A stretch of 64,000 bases of DNA from Catellatospora paridis (GCF_009720365.1 NZ_ML769317.1:198313-262312), one strand, 5' to 3'. Counted from the first letter of the stretch, positions 42,230 through 51,920 are shown. Translations and numbers: made by a program. The notes: generated by a model from the sequence alone, not told the origin.

Positions 42230-43111
42230 GTGGGCGACGCACTGGCGCAGGGCACACACACCACGACGGTGTACGGGATCCATCAGCGCTTCCACGTCGC
42301 CGGCCGCGGCCCGGTCTGCGTCGTGCATCCGGGTGGCCCCGGCGTGCACTGGGACTATCTGCGGATGCCGGAGCTCGAGCAGCATCTGCGACTGGTCTAT
42401 ATCGAGCCGATCGGCACCGGTCGCTCCGGCCGGCTCGCCGATCCGCGCGACTACCGCTTCAGCACGTATGTGAGCGTCCTCGACGCAGTCGTGTCCACGC
42501 TCGGCCGCGATCAGGTCTTCCTGCTCGGCCACGGCCACGGCGGCCTGATCGCGCAACGCTACGGGCTCGATCACCCCGACCGTGTAGCCGGGCTGGTCCT
42601 GTACGCGACGTCCCCGGTGACCGACGAGCAGTTCCAGCAGTCGCTCCTGGCCGGGCTGGCCGCCTTCCCGACCCGCCACCCACGCCGCCGCGAGCAGGCC
42701 GCCGCGGCCGTACGGGCGTTCGAACAGGCGCTGACCGCCACCGACGACCAGAGCTTCACCCGCGGCGTCCGGGGCGCGTGGCCCGCCGCCGTCGCCGACT
42801 ACTGGGCACACGAGCAGCGGTTCGCCCGGGTCCGGACCCGCACCCGGGGCTGGGTCGCGCCATGGCGGGCCCGGCGGTCCGCACGGTTCGACGTTCGCAG
42901 CGAGCTGGGCCGCATCCAAGCGCCGACGCTGGTGCTGGCCGGCGCGCACGACCCGTTCTTCGGCCCGCGCTGGGCGACGATGCTGCACGAGGGAGTGCGC
43001 GACTCTGGCCTGCTCGTCTTCACCGACAGCGGCAACCTGCCCCACCTCGAGCAGCCGGCGGCGTTCACGGGCGCCGTGGCCGACTTCGTCCACCTGGTCG
43101 GCGCGCAATGA
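42230..43111 (+). CDS. Alpha/beta hydrolase (proline iminopeptidase-like)
   Basis: The 293-residue protein has an oxyanion segment CVVHPGGPGVHWDY, a nucleophile elbow GHGHGG where the expected Ser is His (LLGHGHGGLIAQRYG), the acid Asp in LAGAHDPFFG and a C-terminal His in NLPHLEQP. The HPGGPG motif is typical of proline iminopeptidase relatives. Replacement of the nucleophilic serine by histidine, if real, would abolish ordinary hydrolase chemistry. The start at 42230 is preferred because it follows GAGGAG and lies downstream of the -10 box; a GTG at 42203 overlaps that box. Confidence 0.8.
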   Translation: MGDALAQGTHTTTVYGIHQRFHVAGRGPVCVVHPGGPGVHWDYLRMPELEQHLRLVYIEPIGTGRSGRLADPRDYRFSTYVSVLDAVVSTLGRDQVFLLGHGHGGLIAQRYGLDHPDRVAGLVLYATSPVTDEQFQQSLLAGLAAFPTRHPRRREQAAAAVRAFEQALTATDDQSFTRGVRGAWPAAVADYWAHEQRFARVRTRTRGWVAPWRARRSARFDVRSELGRIQAPTLVLAGAHDPFFGPRWATMLHEGVRDSGLLVFTDSGNLPHLEQPAAFTGAVADFVHLVGAQ

Positions 43112-43236
43112 CCGCGGCGGGGCGCCGCGGCACTTCTTTCTGCGTTAGTTCTGCCTGGCAGCGGCCTGTTCTCGCTGGTTGCATGGATGCCTGAGCTGGT
43201 CCGTCCCGGGGCCGGGGCGAGCAGCGAGGGCAGGTC

Positions 43237-45054
43237 ATGGGCGAGTCGAGCGCGGCAGTGAGGTTCGCCATCCTGGGCCCGGTCGCGGCCCGGCGCGGTG
43301 GCGTCGAGCTGGAACTCGGCGGCCGCCAGCAGCGGCTGGTGCTCGCTCTGCTGCTGGCCAACGCGGGCTCGGTGGTCGGCCTGACCGATCTGGTCGACAC
43401 CATCTGGAACCAGGACCCGCCCGCCAGCGCGGTCAACGTCGTGCACCGCTACATCGGCACCCTGCGCCGGCTCATCGAACCGGACCTGCCGGTGCGCGCC
43501 GTCGGCGGCTACCTCATCCGGCACGCGGCCGGATACCGGCTGCGCGTCGACGAGGACTCCCTCGACCTGCTGAGCTTCCGCCGGCTGGTCGCCCAGGCCC
43601 GTGCGGCGGACGAACCGGGCCCGGCGGTGCAGCTGTACGCCCAGGCGCTGGCTTTGTGGCGTGGCGTCTGCGGGTCGGGGCTGGACCCGGAGTCGCGCGC
43701 GCATCCGGCCTTCGCCTCGATCGAGTCCGAGTGCTCCCAGGCCGTCCGGGACGCCGCGGACACGGCGCTGCGCGGCGGCCGGCTGCGCCTGGTGATCCCG
43801 GCACTGCGCCGGGCGGCCGGGCAGAACCCGTTCGACGAGGCGCTGCAGGCCCGTCTCGTGCTCGCGCTGGCCGCCGACGGCAGGCAGGCCGAGGCCCTGG
43901 ACACGTTCCAGCAGGTCCGCCGGCGGCTCGCCGACGAGCTCGGCATCGACCCCAGCCCGGAACTGCTCGACGCCTACGACCGCCTGCTGCACCAGCGCAC
44001 GGCCGGCCGCGACGCGCCACCACCGCCCGATCCGCTCGCCGGGCCCCGCGTCCCGTCGCCCATCGGCGGCGAGGAGGCGGCAGGTCAGACGATTCCGCGC
44101 CCGGTTCCGGCTCAGCTGCCGCCCGACCACCCCTTCTTCGGCGGTCGGGTGGACCTGCTGGCCCGTGCACGCGTGCTGCTCGACGAGGACCGGCGGCAGG
44201 GCAGGGCGACGGTGGCGCTGGCCCTGTACGGCGTGGCGGGCATCGGCAAGAGCACCCTGGCGATCCATCTGGGACACCGCCTGGCCGCCGCGTACCCGGA
44301 CGGGCAGCTCTACGCCGACCTGCGTGGCTTCGCCGCCCACGAACGCGCGATGAGCCCGGCCGAGGCACTGCGCGGATTCCTGGACTCGCTCGGCGTGCCG
44401 CAGCAGAGCAGGCCGGGCGAACTGCACGCGCTGGCCGGGCTCTACCGCAGCATCCTCGCCGGACGGCGGGTGCTGCTCGTCATCGACAACTGCCGGGACT
44501 TCGAGCACGTCCGGCATCTGCTACCCGCCGCCCCCGGCTGTCTGGCCATCGTGACCAGCCGTAACCAGCTCACCGGCCTGGTCTCCACCGGACGCGCCCA
44601 CCCCCTGCCCATGGGCCCGCCGCCACCCGACGAGGCGCGGGAGTACCTGCTCCGGCGGCTGGGCGCCGCACGGCTCGCCGCCGAACCGGGCGCGGTCGAA
44701 CAGATCATCGCCGGTAGCGGGCGGCTGCCGCGGGCGCTGGCCGTGGTGGCCGCCCATGCCGCGGCACTGCCCGAGGCGCCGCTGGCGGAATTCGCCGCGC
44801 AACTGCAGGCATCGCCGTCCGGGGCCGCGGCCGTGCGGCGGTGGCCGTGCGCGGCCGCGGCCCCGGGCCGTGCGACCGCAACATGCCATCGGTCCGCTGG
44901 AACCGGCCGGGCCGGGCGGCGTCTGCACCGCGTGGCGGGCTGCCCGGAGCGGTGGGCGGCGACGAAGCGAGCCGAGCCGCCACGCCGGCGGGGACGAACT
45001 CCTGATCGTCCGGTGTGGTCGACGGGCGTCCGACCCACCCGCCGGCGACTGTGA
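43237..45054 (+). CDS. SARP-NB-ARC regulator, C-terminally truncated
   Basis: The 605-residue frame begins with an OmpR-like DNA-binding domain (about 8-100), a BTAD domain (about 105-255, ELGIDPSPELLDAY) and an NB-ARC ATPase with Walker A GVAGIGKST (about 331-339) and VLLVIDNCRD. Homology stops near residue 530 (EFAAQLQASPSG). The rest is arginine- and proline-rich with no FSWSY/ARC2 or TPR sequence, although both paralogues at 48509 and 52104 have the FSWSY region. The coding region has therefore probably lost its 3' part and reads through non-coding DNA. The DNA-binding and activation domains remain intact, so it may act as a constitutive short SARP. Confidence 0.75.
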   Translation: MGESSAAVRFAILGPVAARRGGVELELGGRQQRLVLALLLANAGSVVGLTDLVDTIWNQDPPASAVNVVHRYIGTLRRLIEPDLPVRAVGGYLIRHAAGYRLRVDEDSLDLLSFRRLVAQARAADEPGPAVQLYAQALALWRGVCGSGLDPESRAHPAFASIESECSQAVRDAADTALRGGRLRLVIPALRRAAGQNPFDEALQARLVLALAADGRQAEALDTFQQVRRRLADELGIDPSPELLDAYDRLLHQRTAGRDAPPPPDPLAGPRVPSPIGGEEAAGQTIPRPVPAQLPPDHPFFGGRVDLLARARVLLDEDRRQGRATVALALYGVAGIGKSTLAIHLGHRLAAAYPDGQLYADLRGFAAHERAMSPAEALRGFLDSLGVPQQSRPGELHALAGLYRSILAGRRVLLVIDNCRDFEHVRHLLPAAPGCLAIVTSRNQLTGLVSTGRAHPLPMGPPPPDEAREYLLRRLGAARLAAEPGAVEQIIAGSGRLPRALAVVAAHAAALPEAPLAEFAAQLQASPSGAAAVRRWPCAAAAPGRATATCHRSAGTGRAGRRLHRVAGCPERWAATKRAEPPRRRGRTPDRPVWSTGVRPTRRRL

Positions 45055-45065
45055 TCCAGGTCACG
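45050..45065 (+). promoter_or_regulatory. CRP-like palindrome
   Basis: TGTGATCCAGGTCACG matches the Crp/GlxR-type consensus GTGA-N6-TCAC exactly in both arms. It lies about 70 bp upstream of the subtilase start, next to a TAGATC that could be a -10. A cAMP-receptor-type control of this exported protease is plausible but unproven. Confidence 0.45.
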
Positions 45066-45133
45066 TTCGTGAACTTTCGCCCACCGTTCACGTCTAGATC
45101 ACCCGACCCCCCTCGCGTTGATCTAGGAGAATG

Positions 45134-48100
45134 ATGCGGTCAGCTCGCAAGATATCGGCGCTGGCACTGCTGGTGCTGGGCGTCTCGGCGGTGGCCCCGG
45201 GCGGCACGCCGGCCGCGGCGCAGCCCCAGGCGCCGAAACCCGCGACCACACCCCCGGTCGCCGCCAAAGCACGGACGGTCACTCTGCTCACCGGCGACAC
45301 CGTCCACATCAGCACCATCGACGGCCAGACGGCCGTCAACGTCGTGCCGGGCAAGGGACGCGAACGGATCCCGTTCCTCACCCACAGCGCCGGCGAGCAG
45401 GTGCGGGTCATCCCCGCCGACGCCGTCGCCCTGCTCAACCGGGGCAAGCTCGACGAGCGGCTGTTCGACGTCTCGACGCTGATCGGCTTCGGCTACGACG
45501 ACACCCGACCGACCCTGCCGCTCATCGTCCAGCACACCGACACCACCCCCGCCGGCCTCGCCGGCGCCCGGACCACCCGGGAACTGACCGGAGCGAGCGC
45601 CGTCGCGCAGAACCGCGCGGACGCGGTGTCCTTCTGGAACAGCATCACCTCCACCGCCGGCGGCAGCGAGCGGCGGCTGCGCGCCGGGTTCGACAAGATC
45701 TGGCTCGACGGGCTGCGCCGCCCGACCCTCGACGTCAGCGTCCCGCTGACCGGCGCGCCGCAGGCGTGGCAGGCCGGCTGGACCGGTGCCGGCGTGAAGA
45801 TCGGCGTGATCGACACCGGCGTCGACCAGACCCACCCCGACCTGGCCGGTCACGTCGCCGCCGCGGAGAACTTCACCGCCGAGCCCGACAACCTCGACCG
45901 GGTCGGCCACGGCACCCACGTCGCCTCCACCATCGCCGGCAGCGGGGCCGCGTCGCAGGGCCGCTTCCAGGGCATGGCGCCCGGCGCGAGCCTGTACAGC
46001 GCCAAGGTCTGCACCGTGGACGGCTGCCCGGAGTCGGCGATCCTGGCCGGCATGAACTGGGCGGCCCAGCAGGGCGTCAAGGTCGCCAACATGAGCCTCG
46101 GCGGCCCGGACAGCCCGGCCACCGACCCGATCGAGGCGGCCGTGGCCGACCTCACCCACCGCTACGGCATGCTGTTCGTCGTCGCCGCGGGCAACTCCGG
46201 CCTGGGCGGCGAGTCCACCGTGAACTCGCCCGGCAGCGTCACCGAGGCGCTGACCGTCGGCGCCGTCACCAAGACCGGTGAGCTGGCCGAGTTCTCCAGC
46301 CGCGGCCCGCGCGCGGGCGACGCCGGCATCAAGCCGGACCTCACCGCGCCCGGCGTCGGTATCCTCGCCGCGCTCAGCAGCGTCTCCGACATGTGGCCCG
46401 ACGCCGACAACCCGCAGTACACCAGCCTCAACGGCACCTCGATGGCGACCCCGCACGTGGCCGGCGCGGCTGCGATGCTGTTCCAGCAGCACCCCGACTG
46501 GTCCCCTGAGCGGATCAAGTCCACGCTGATGGCCGCCGCGCAGCCCAACGCCGCCATCGGCGTCTACGAGCAGGGCGCGGGCTTCCTCGACGTCGCCCGG
46601 GCGATCCGGCAGACCGTCACCGCGAGCCCGGTCAGTGTCGCCTTCGAGCGGAGCACCGCAGCGCAGACGCGCACCATCACATACGCCAACAGCGGCCCTG
46701 CCGCGCTCACCCTGGCCGTGTCCCTCGCCGCGAAGGATGCCGAAGGCAACCCCGCACCGGCGGGCCTGTTCGGCCTCAGCGCCTCCTCGGTGACCGTCCC
46801 GGCCGGCGGCACCGCCACCGTGACCGTCACCGTGCAGGCCGGCGCGGACCTGCCCGACCGCTACGTCGGCGGTGAGGTCACCGCCACCGGCGGCGGCGCG
46901 CAGGTGCAGACCCCGGTCGCGCTCGATGTCGTCCGCCGTACGCTGGCCCTCAAGCTCGTCGGCCCCGACGGCGGCAAGCCGACGGCCGAGCAGGGCTGGG
47001 TGACCGTCCTGATGGACCTGGACCGGCAGACCCTGCTGGTGCTCGACGACCCGACGGCCACCAGCCACCGGGTCCGCGCGGGCCGCTACCTGGTCCAGAC
47101 GTACATGCTCAGCGGCGACCCGTTCATGCCGGACGTCACCTCGCTGGTGCGCCCGACCCTCGACCTGACCAAGGATCAGGCGCTCACCATGGACACCCGC
47201 ACGGCGAAGCCGATCGTGGTGTCGGTGCCGAACCCGAACGCGACCCTGGTCTTCCCGGACTCCGGCTGGACGATCCGGACCGAGCAGCCGCAGATCTGGG
47301 GCAGCAACGACCCGTTCGGCACGCTGATGAACGTGCCTTTCGAACACGTGCGGACCGCGCAGGCCGGGGCCGGCAAGACGCCGGGCTTCGTCTCCTACGT
47401 CCACGGCATCTGGGGCCAGGTCGACGCCGACGGCAGCCTGCACAACAGCCCCTACGTCTACCGGGCCTACTTCTACGAGCCGCAGCAGATGATGACGGGG
47501 CTGACCCGCAAGCTGCGCGCGGGCGACTTCGCCACGGTCCGTTCCCAGATCGGCGCGGACGTCGCCGGCGTGCCGGTGGCCCGGACCGCGGTCGCGCACG
47601 CGCCCGGCAACTCGCCGGTCTACCGCGACGAGCGCAACATCCAGCCGAGCTTCACCTACGACGTGCCGCGCACCATCACCGAGTACTACAACCAGGACAA
47701 GCAGACGGTCTGGCAGTCGGTCTCGGCGCAGACGCGGTACACCTACTACCAGTCGGACTGGACCAGCTTCAAGCCCGGTCGCACCTACGACGTGAAGTGG
47801 GCCAACGCGGTCGCCGGGCCGGTGTTCCCGCAGCCGAACTTCGGCCAGCAGTACGCCACCCGCTACTGGGGCGACCAGATCGGCGGGCCGGGGCCGCTGC
47901 ACGGCGACGGCACCGGGCACATGGGCTTCCGGCACGTCCGCGGCGGCAGCGCGCAGGTGACCCTCTACCGCAACGGCGTCGAGATCGGCGCCGCCACCGA
48001 GGTGCCCTACGCGTGGCAGGTGCCCGCCGCGACCGGTGACTACCGGCTCGCCGCGACGTTCCGCAGCGACCCGGAGTTCACCCTGTCGACCGTGGTCGAG

Positions 48101-48469
48101 GCGGAGTGGACCTTCAAGTCCGGGCACGTGGCCGACGGCGACCTGGTGAAACTGCCGCTGACGGCGATCCGGTACACCCCGGCCCTCGACATCGACAACC
48201 GGGCGCCGGCCGGGCGACTGTTCACGATCCCGGTCTCCCTCGACCGCCAGGTCGGGGCGGCACCGGGCCGGACCAGGTCGCTGACCGTCGAGGCTTCCTA
48301 CGACGACGGCAAGACCTGGCACAAGCTGCCCGTGCTGCGGTTCGGCGAGCAGGCGACCGCCCTGGTGTACCACCCGGCCGGGGCCGGCTTCGTCTCGCTG
48401 CGCGCCGCCGCGACCGACACCGCCGGAAACACGGTCAAGCAGACCGTCCTCCGCGCCTACCGGTACTGA
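45134..48469 (+). CDS. Secreted subtilisin-like protease (S8), multidomain
   Basis: The roughly 1111-residue protein has two consecutive ATGs at 45131 and 45134; the second is better spaced from AGGAG at 45125-45129. A signal peptide (about 1-29) and a propeptide (about 45-205) precede the S8 domain with Asp227 (GVIDTGVD), His259 (GHGTHVAS) and Ser436 (NGTSMATPH). Then come Ig/fibronectin-like beta-sandwich domains (from about 490) and a long C-terminal region to an end at TVLRAYRY. It resembles the large actinobacterial S8 proteases that degrade extracellular protein. It lies between two SARP paralogues and ends at a strong terminator. Confidence 0.9.
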   Translation: MRSARKISALALLVLGVSAVAPGGTPAAAQPQAPKPATTPPVAAKARTVTLLTGDTVHISTIDGQTAVNVVPGKGRERIPFLTHSAGEQVRVIPADAVALLNRGKLDERLFDVSTLIGFGYDDTRPTLPLIVQHTDTTPAGLAGARTTRELTGASAVAQNRADAVSFWNSITSTAGGSERRLRAGFDKIWLDGLRRPTLDVSVPLTGAPQAWQAGWTGAGVKIGVIDTGVDQTHPDLAGHVAAAENFTAEPDNLDRVGHGTHVASTIAGSGAASQGRFQGMAPGASLYSAKVCTVDGCPESAILAGMNWAAQQGVKVANMSLGGPDSPATDPIEAAVADLTHRYGMLFVVAAGNSGLGGESTVNSPGSVTEALTVGAVTKTGELAEFSSRGPRAGDAGIKPDLTAPGVGILAALSSVSDMWPDADNPQYTSLNGTSMATPHVAGAAAMLFQQHPDWSPERIKSTLMAAAQPNAAIGVYEQGAGFLDVARAIRQTVTASPVSVAFERSTAAQTRTITYANSGPAALTLAVSLAAKDAEGNPAPAGLFGLSASSVTVPAGGTATVTVTVQAGADLPDRYVGGEVTATGGGAQVQTPVALDVVRRTLALKLVGPDGGKPTAEQGWVTVLMDLDRQTLLVLDDPTATSHRVRAGRYLVQTYMLSGDPFMPDVTSLVRPTLDLTKDQALTMDTRTAKPIVVSVPNPNATLVFPDSGWTIRTEQPQIWGSNDPFGTLMNVPFEHVRTAQAGAGKTPGFVSYVHGIWGQVDADGSLHNSPYVYRAYFYEPQQMMTGLTRKLRAGDFATVRSQIGADVAGVPVARTAVAHAPGNSPVYRDERNIQPSFTYDVPRTITEYYNQDKQTVWQSVSAQTRYTYYQSDWTSFKPGRTYDVKWANAVAGPVFPQPNFGQQYATRYWGDQIGGPGPLHGDGTGHMGFRHVRGGSAQVTLYRNGVEIGAATEVPYAWQVPAATGDYRLAATFRSDPEFTLSTVVEAEWTFKSGHVADGDLVKLPLTAIRYTPALDIDNRAPAGRLFTIPVSLDRQVGAAPGRTRSLTVEASYDDGKTWHKLPVLRFGEQATALVYHPAGAGFVSLRAAATDTAGNTVKQTVLRAYRY

Positions 48470-48475
48470 GCACCT

Positions 48476-48510
48476 GACCCGGACGCGGCGCTTGTCGCCG
48501 CGTCCGGGTC
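48476..48510. terminator. Perfect 15-bp bidirectional hairpin
   Basis: GACCCGGACGCGGCG and its exact complement with a 5-base loop occupy the 39-bp gap between the convergent subtilase and SARP genes, touching the stop codon of the latter. It is suited to terminate both transcripts. Confidence 0.8.
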
Positions 48511-51277
48511 ACCGCAGCCGCGCCAGCCGATCGCGGATCTGCCGCGCCATCGGCGAGTCCGTCCCGTGCAGCTCGGCCAGCGCCTCCCGCCACGCCTGCC
48601 CGGCCAGCGCCGCGTCACCGCCGTCGGCATGGCAGTCGCCGACGGCGACCAGCACCTGCGCGGTGTGGTGGGCCGCCCCCGCGCCGCGGAACGTGTCGAT
48701 CGCCTGCTGCCAGACCGCCAGCGCACGCGGCAGGTCGCCGATCATCGAGTACGTGTGCGCCAGCCAGGCCTGGGTCGTGCCCACCCCGTGCAGGTCACCG
48801 ATGGCCTCGAACTGCCGCCGCGCCTGCACGAACATGCCCAGCGCCTCGGCCTGCCCACCGAGCCTGCCCTGCGCCCGCGCGATCGCCAGCAGCGCCGTCG
48901 TCGCACCCCGCACATTGCCCTCGGCGTGAAACAGCGCCCGCGCGGCCTCGGCATGGCGCAATGCCTCGCCGTAGCACCGCTGGTCCAGCCGGATCTCGGC
49001 GATGTTGTTCTCCACATGGCCCTGCTCGCTGCGCAGGCCGAGCCGCTCGAAGATCGCCCCCGCCTGCTGCAGGTGCGACAACCCACCGTCGAGATCGGCC
49101 AGGAAGTAGCAGGCACCGGCGAGGCTGCGGTGCAGCAGCGCCCGGGCCGCCGGATCGTCCCCGGCCGCGGCCAGGCCCGTGCCCACCACAGCCGCCCACT
49201 GCCGGAACTGCGCCGTGTCCTGGAAGAAGTTCTGCATGGCCAGCGCGATCCGCCACGCCGCACGAGGCCGCCCGCGTTCCTGCGCCCGCGCGACGATGTC
49301 GATCAGCACCCGCTGCTCGGCCGCGAACCACGCCATCGCGTCGTCCCGGCCGGAAAAACGCCGCCCGGTCACCCCCTGCCCGGACGGCTCCGGCTCCGGC
49401 AGGGGCACCTGCGGCTGCAACAGCAGATGCGCCGCGTACGCACTCAGCTCGTAATAGTCGTAGACCCGCGCGACGGCGGCGTCCCGCTCGGCCGCATCGT
49501 CGTGCTCCTCCCCGAGCTCCACCGCATAAGCCCGCAGCAGGTCATGCATCCGCCACCGGCCGCCGCCCGGCCGCACCAGCATCTGCGCGGCGAGCTCGCC
49601 GAGCAGGCCACGGGCGAAGCGCGCAGGCAGGCCGCCCAGCGCGGCCGCCGCCTGCGTGCTCAACTCCCCGGCAGGGTGCAGGGGCAGCAGCCGGAACAGC
49701 CGAGCCGCCTCAGGCGTCAGCGCCCGGTACGACCAGGAGAAGATCGACTCCAGATCGGCGTGCGCGTCCCCGAACCCGGCCAGCCGGCCGTCGGCCCCGG
49801 CCAGCTCACCCACGACCGCCGGCAGGCTCAACCCGGGCCGACCCACGCTACGGGTCGCGACCAGCGCCAGCGCCAGCGGCAGCCGGCCGCACCGCGCGAT
49901 GATCTCACCGACGGCCGCCGGGTCGGCGGCCACCGCGTCACCGAGCCGACGGGCGAGCAGCTCGCGGGCCTCGGCATCGGTCAGCAGATCCAGATGCAAC
50001 GCGTGCGCACCCGCCGAACCCGCCACACCGGTGATCCGGCGGCGGCTGGTGGCGATGACGAGGCTGCCGCCCGTGCCCGGCAGCAGGTGCCGGATCTGGT
50101 CCCAGTCACGGCAGTTGTCGAGCAGGATCAGCATCCGCCGCTCGGCCAGGATGCTGCGGTACAGCCCGGCCTGGGCGTGCAGCTCGGCCGGGATGGAGCC
50201 CGGGGCGACCCCGAGCGACCACAGGAAACCGCGCAACGCCTCCGCCGGGGTCATCACCGAGTCGCCGGAGTCGAACCCGCGCAGGTCGGCGTGCAGCTGC
50301 CCGTCGGGGTAGCGGGCGGCCAGCCGGTGCGACAGGTGCACCGCGAACGTGGTCTTGCCGACGCCCGGCATCCCGTCGATGACCAGCGCGGTCGTCCGCT
50401 GGTCGTCGGCCAGCAGCGCCTGGGCGGCGGCCATGACCTCCCGGCGGCCGGCGAAATACGGATGGTCGGCCGGCAGCTGCGCCGGCGGCTCGACCCCGGT
50501 CGGCACCGAGGCGTCCTGGTCGAGCACGCTGTCGCGCGCCGCGCGCAACACCCCGCCCGGCGCGATGCCGAGCTCCTCGGTGAGCCGGTGCTCGACGTCG
50601 GCATAAGCCGCCAGGGCCTCGGCCCGCCGGCCGTCCGCGGCCAGCGCCAGCAGCAGCCTCGCCTGCAATTCCTCGTCCAGCGGCTCGTACTCGGCGGCCA
50701 ACCTGATCGCGGGCAGCACCACGTGGGCGCACCCGGCCCGCAGCGCAGCGTCGGCCGCCGCCCGCACGGCCGCGAACCGCTCCCCGTCGACGGCGACGAA
50801 CTCCGGATGGGTACGGCCTTCGGCGTGCAGGCCCGCAGCGCACCGGTCGCGCCACAACGCCAGCGCCTGCCGGTACATCTGCACGGCCGGCTCGCCCGTG
50901 GCGGCAGCGGCCTGGGCGACCAGGCGCCGGAAGTGCAGCAGGTCGAGCGACTCCTCATCGATCAGCAGCCGATATTCGGCGCCGTCACGGACCAGCACCG
51001 AGCCCGCCGCGCGCGTCGGCAGGCCCGGTTCGAAGCGCCGCCGCAGCGTGCCGATGTGCCGGTGCACCACGTTGACCGCACTCGGCGGAGGATCGGACTC
51101 CCAGAGCAGGTCGACGAACTCGGCGACGCTGACCGCGCCACCGGCCCGGGCCAGCAGCAATGCGAGGATCAGCCGCTGCTGGCGGGTGCCGAGGTCCAGT
51201 TCGGACCGGCCGCGCCAGGCCCGCACCGGGCCGAGGACGGCGAACGAAAGCGGGCTGGTCATCCTGGCGCGGTCCAC
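48509..51277 (-). CDS. AfsR-like SARP-NB-ARC-TPR regulator
   Basis: The 922-residue regulator has an OmpR-like DNA-binding domain (about 10-100), BTAD (about 105-255) and an NB-ARC ATPase with Walker A GMPGVGKTTF and MLILLDNCRD. It also has the ARC2 motif FSWSYRALTPEAARLFRLLPL and C-terminal TPR-like helices (about 680-915). It is the complete paralogue of the shortened proteins at 43237 and 52104, which share its LGTRQQRLxLALLLARAG and VVHRHIG motifs. A GTG at 51277 is taken as start; an ATG at 51262 is also possible, and neither has a good ribosome site. Its targets are unknown; the CACT promoters at 37-42 kb are candidates. Confidence 0.85.
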   Translation of the reverse strand: MDRARMTSPLSFAVLGPVRAWRGRSELDLGTRQQRLILALLLARAGGAVSVAEFVDLLWESDPPPSAVNVVHRHIGTLRRRFEPGLPTRAAGSVLVRDGAEYRLLIDEESLDLLHFRRLVAQAAAATGEPAVQMYRQALALWRDRCAAGLHAEGRTHPEFVAVDGERFAAVRAAADAALRAGCAHVVLPAIRLAAEYEPLDEELQARLLLALAADGRRAEALAAYADVEHRLTEELGIAPGGVLRAARDSVLDQDASVPTGVEPPAQLPADHPYFAGRREVMAAAQALLADDQRTTALVIDGMPGVGKTTFAVHLSHRLAARYPDGQLHADLRGFDSGDSVMTPAEALRGFLWSLGVAPGSIPAELHAQAGLYRSILAERRMLILLDNCRDWDQIRHLLPGTGGSLVIATSRRRITGVAGSAGAHALHLDLLTDAEARELLARRLGDAVAADPAAVGEIIARCGRLPLALALVATRSVGRPGLSLPAVVGELAGADGRLAGFGDAHADLESIFSWSYRALTPEAARLFRLLPLHPAGELSTQAAAALGGLPARFARGLLGELAAQMLVRPGGGRWRMHDLLRAYAVELGEEHDDAAERDAAVARVYDYYELSAYAAHLLLQPQVPLPEPEPSGQGVTGRRFSGRDDAMAWFAAEQRVLIDIVARAQERGRPRAAWRIALAMQNFFQDTAQFRQWAAVVGTGLAAAGDDPAARALLHRSLAGACYFLADLDGGLSHLQQAGAIFERLGLRSEQGHVENNIAEIRLDQRCYGEALRHAEAARALFHAEGNVRGATTALLAIARAQGRLGGQAEALGMFVQARRQFEAIGDLHGVGTTQAWLAHTYSMIGDLPRALAVWQQAIDTFRGAGAAHHTAQVLVAVGDCHADGGDAALAGQAWREALAELHGTDSPMARQIRDRLARLR

Positions 51278-51395
51278 GGGTGGCTGTTGGTCACGATCGC
51301 CGTAGCGTGGCAGGACTCATATCCTGCCAGAAGCGGGCCCAACGGCGCTGTGAACTTGGCCGCAACGTCGGAACCGCAGCCCGGCGCGGTGCGTC

Positions 51396-51920
51396 TCAGG
51401 CGGCCTTGAGGTTGCTTCGCAAGGCGCACAGCGCATAGTGGGTCCGCGACTTCACCGTGCCGACCGGCATGCCCAGTCGACCCGCGACCTCCTTCGGGGA
51501 CCGCCCGACCAGGTACACCTCGCACAGCAGGCTGCGCTGCGCCGGGCTCAGCCGGCCGAGCGCCTGCCGGACGGCGTACGACGCCAGCGCGGTGCCGGTG
51601 GTGTCGTCCCGGCCGGGGATCCAGGTCATGTCGACGAGATGGACTTCAGCCGGGCGGCTGAGCCGCAGCCGCACGCCGTCGATGACGAGCCGCCGCGCGA
51701 CGGTCAGCAGCCACCGGCGGGCGGCACCGGCCTCACCCGGCACCGCGTCGAGGTGCCGCCACGCCCGCAGCATCGTCTCCTGCAGCAGGTCCTCGGCGGT
51801 CTGCCGCTGGCCGTGGGTCAGCACGAGCAGCAGGCCCAGCACGGCACGGGCGTGGTCCGTATGCAGCGCGGTCATCCGCTCGGCCGCGGTGGCCGTCGTC
51901 TCGTCGGGTGCCAGCAGCAC
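51396..51920 (-). CDS. ECF-type RNA polymerase sigma factor
   Basis: The 174-residue sigma-70-family protein has region 2 (about 20-80, with AEDLLQETMLRAWRHLD, the core-binding signature) and region 4 (about 120-172, LSPAQRSLLCEVYLVGRSPKEVAGRLGMPVGTVKSRTHYAL). The GTG start at 51920 has GGGAGG six bases upstream; a longer frame lacks a ribosome site. The layout fits the SigL/SigM-like ECF group. No anti-sigma factor gene is adjacent, so control by partner binding is not evident. It stands between two SARP genes on the same strand. Confidence 0.88.
   Translation of the reverse strand: MLLAPDETTATAAERMTALHTDHARAVLGLLLVLTHGQRQTAEDLLQETMLRAWRHLDAVPGEAGAARRWLLTVARRLVIDGVRLRLSRPAEVHLVDMTWIPGRDDTTGTALASYAVRQALGRLSPAQRSLLCEVYLVGRSPKEVAGRLGMPVGTVKSRTHYALCALRSNLKAA

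Noticed and set aside
43131-43151. Possible fourth CACT promoter before the SARP gene at 43237
   Set aside because: A single CACT lies 15 bp, not 13, before TAGTTC and no 11-bp repeat precedes it.
45082-45100. CACC 13 bp before TAGATC upstream of the third subtilase as a SARP-like box
   Set aside because: The offset fits, but the positions 11 and 22 bp upstream do not carry CACT-like repeats.
45140-48373. A 1077-codon minus-strand frame opposite the third subtilase
   Set aside because: Composition is typical of antisense GC-rich shadows, with no domain.
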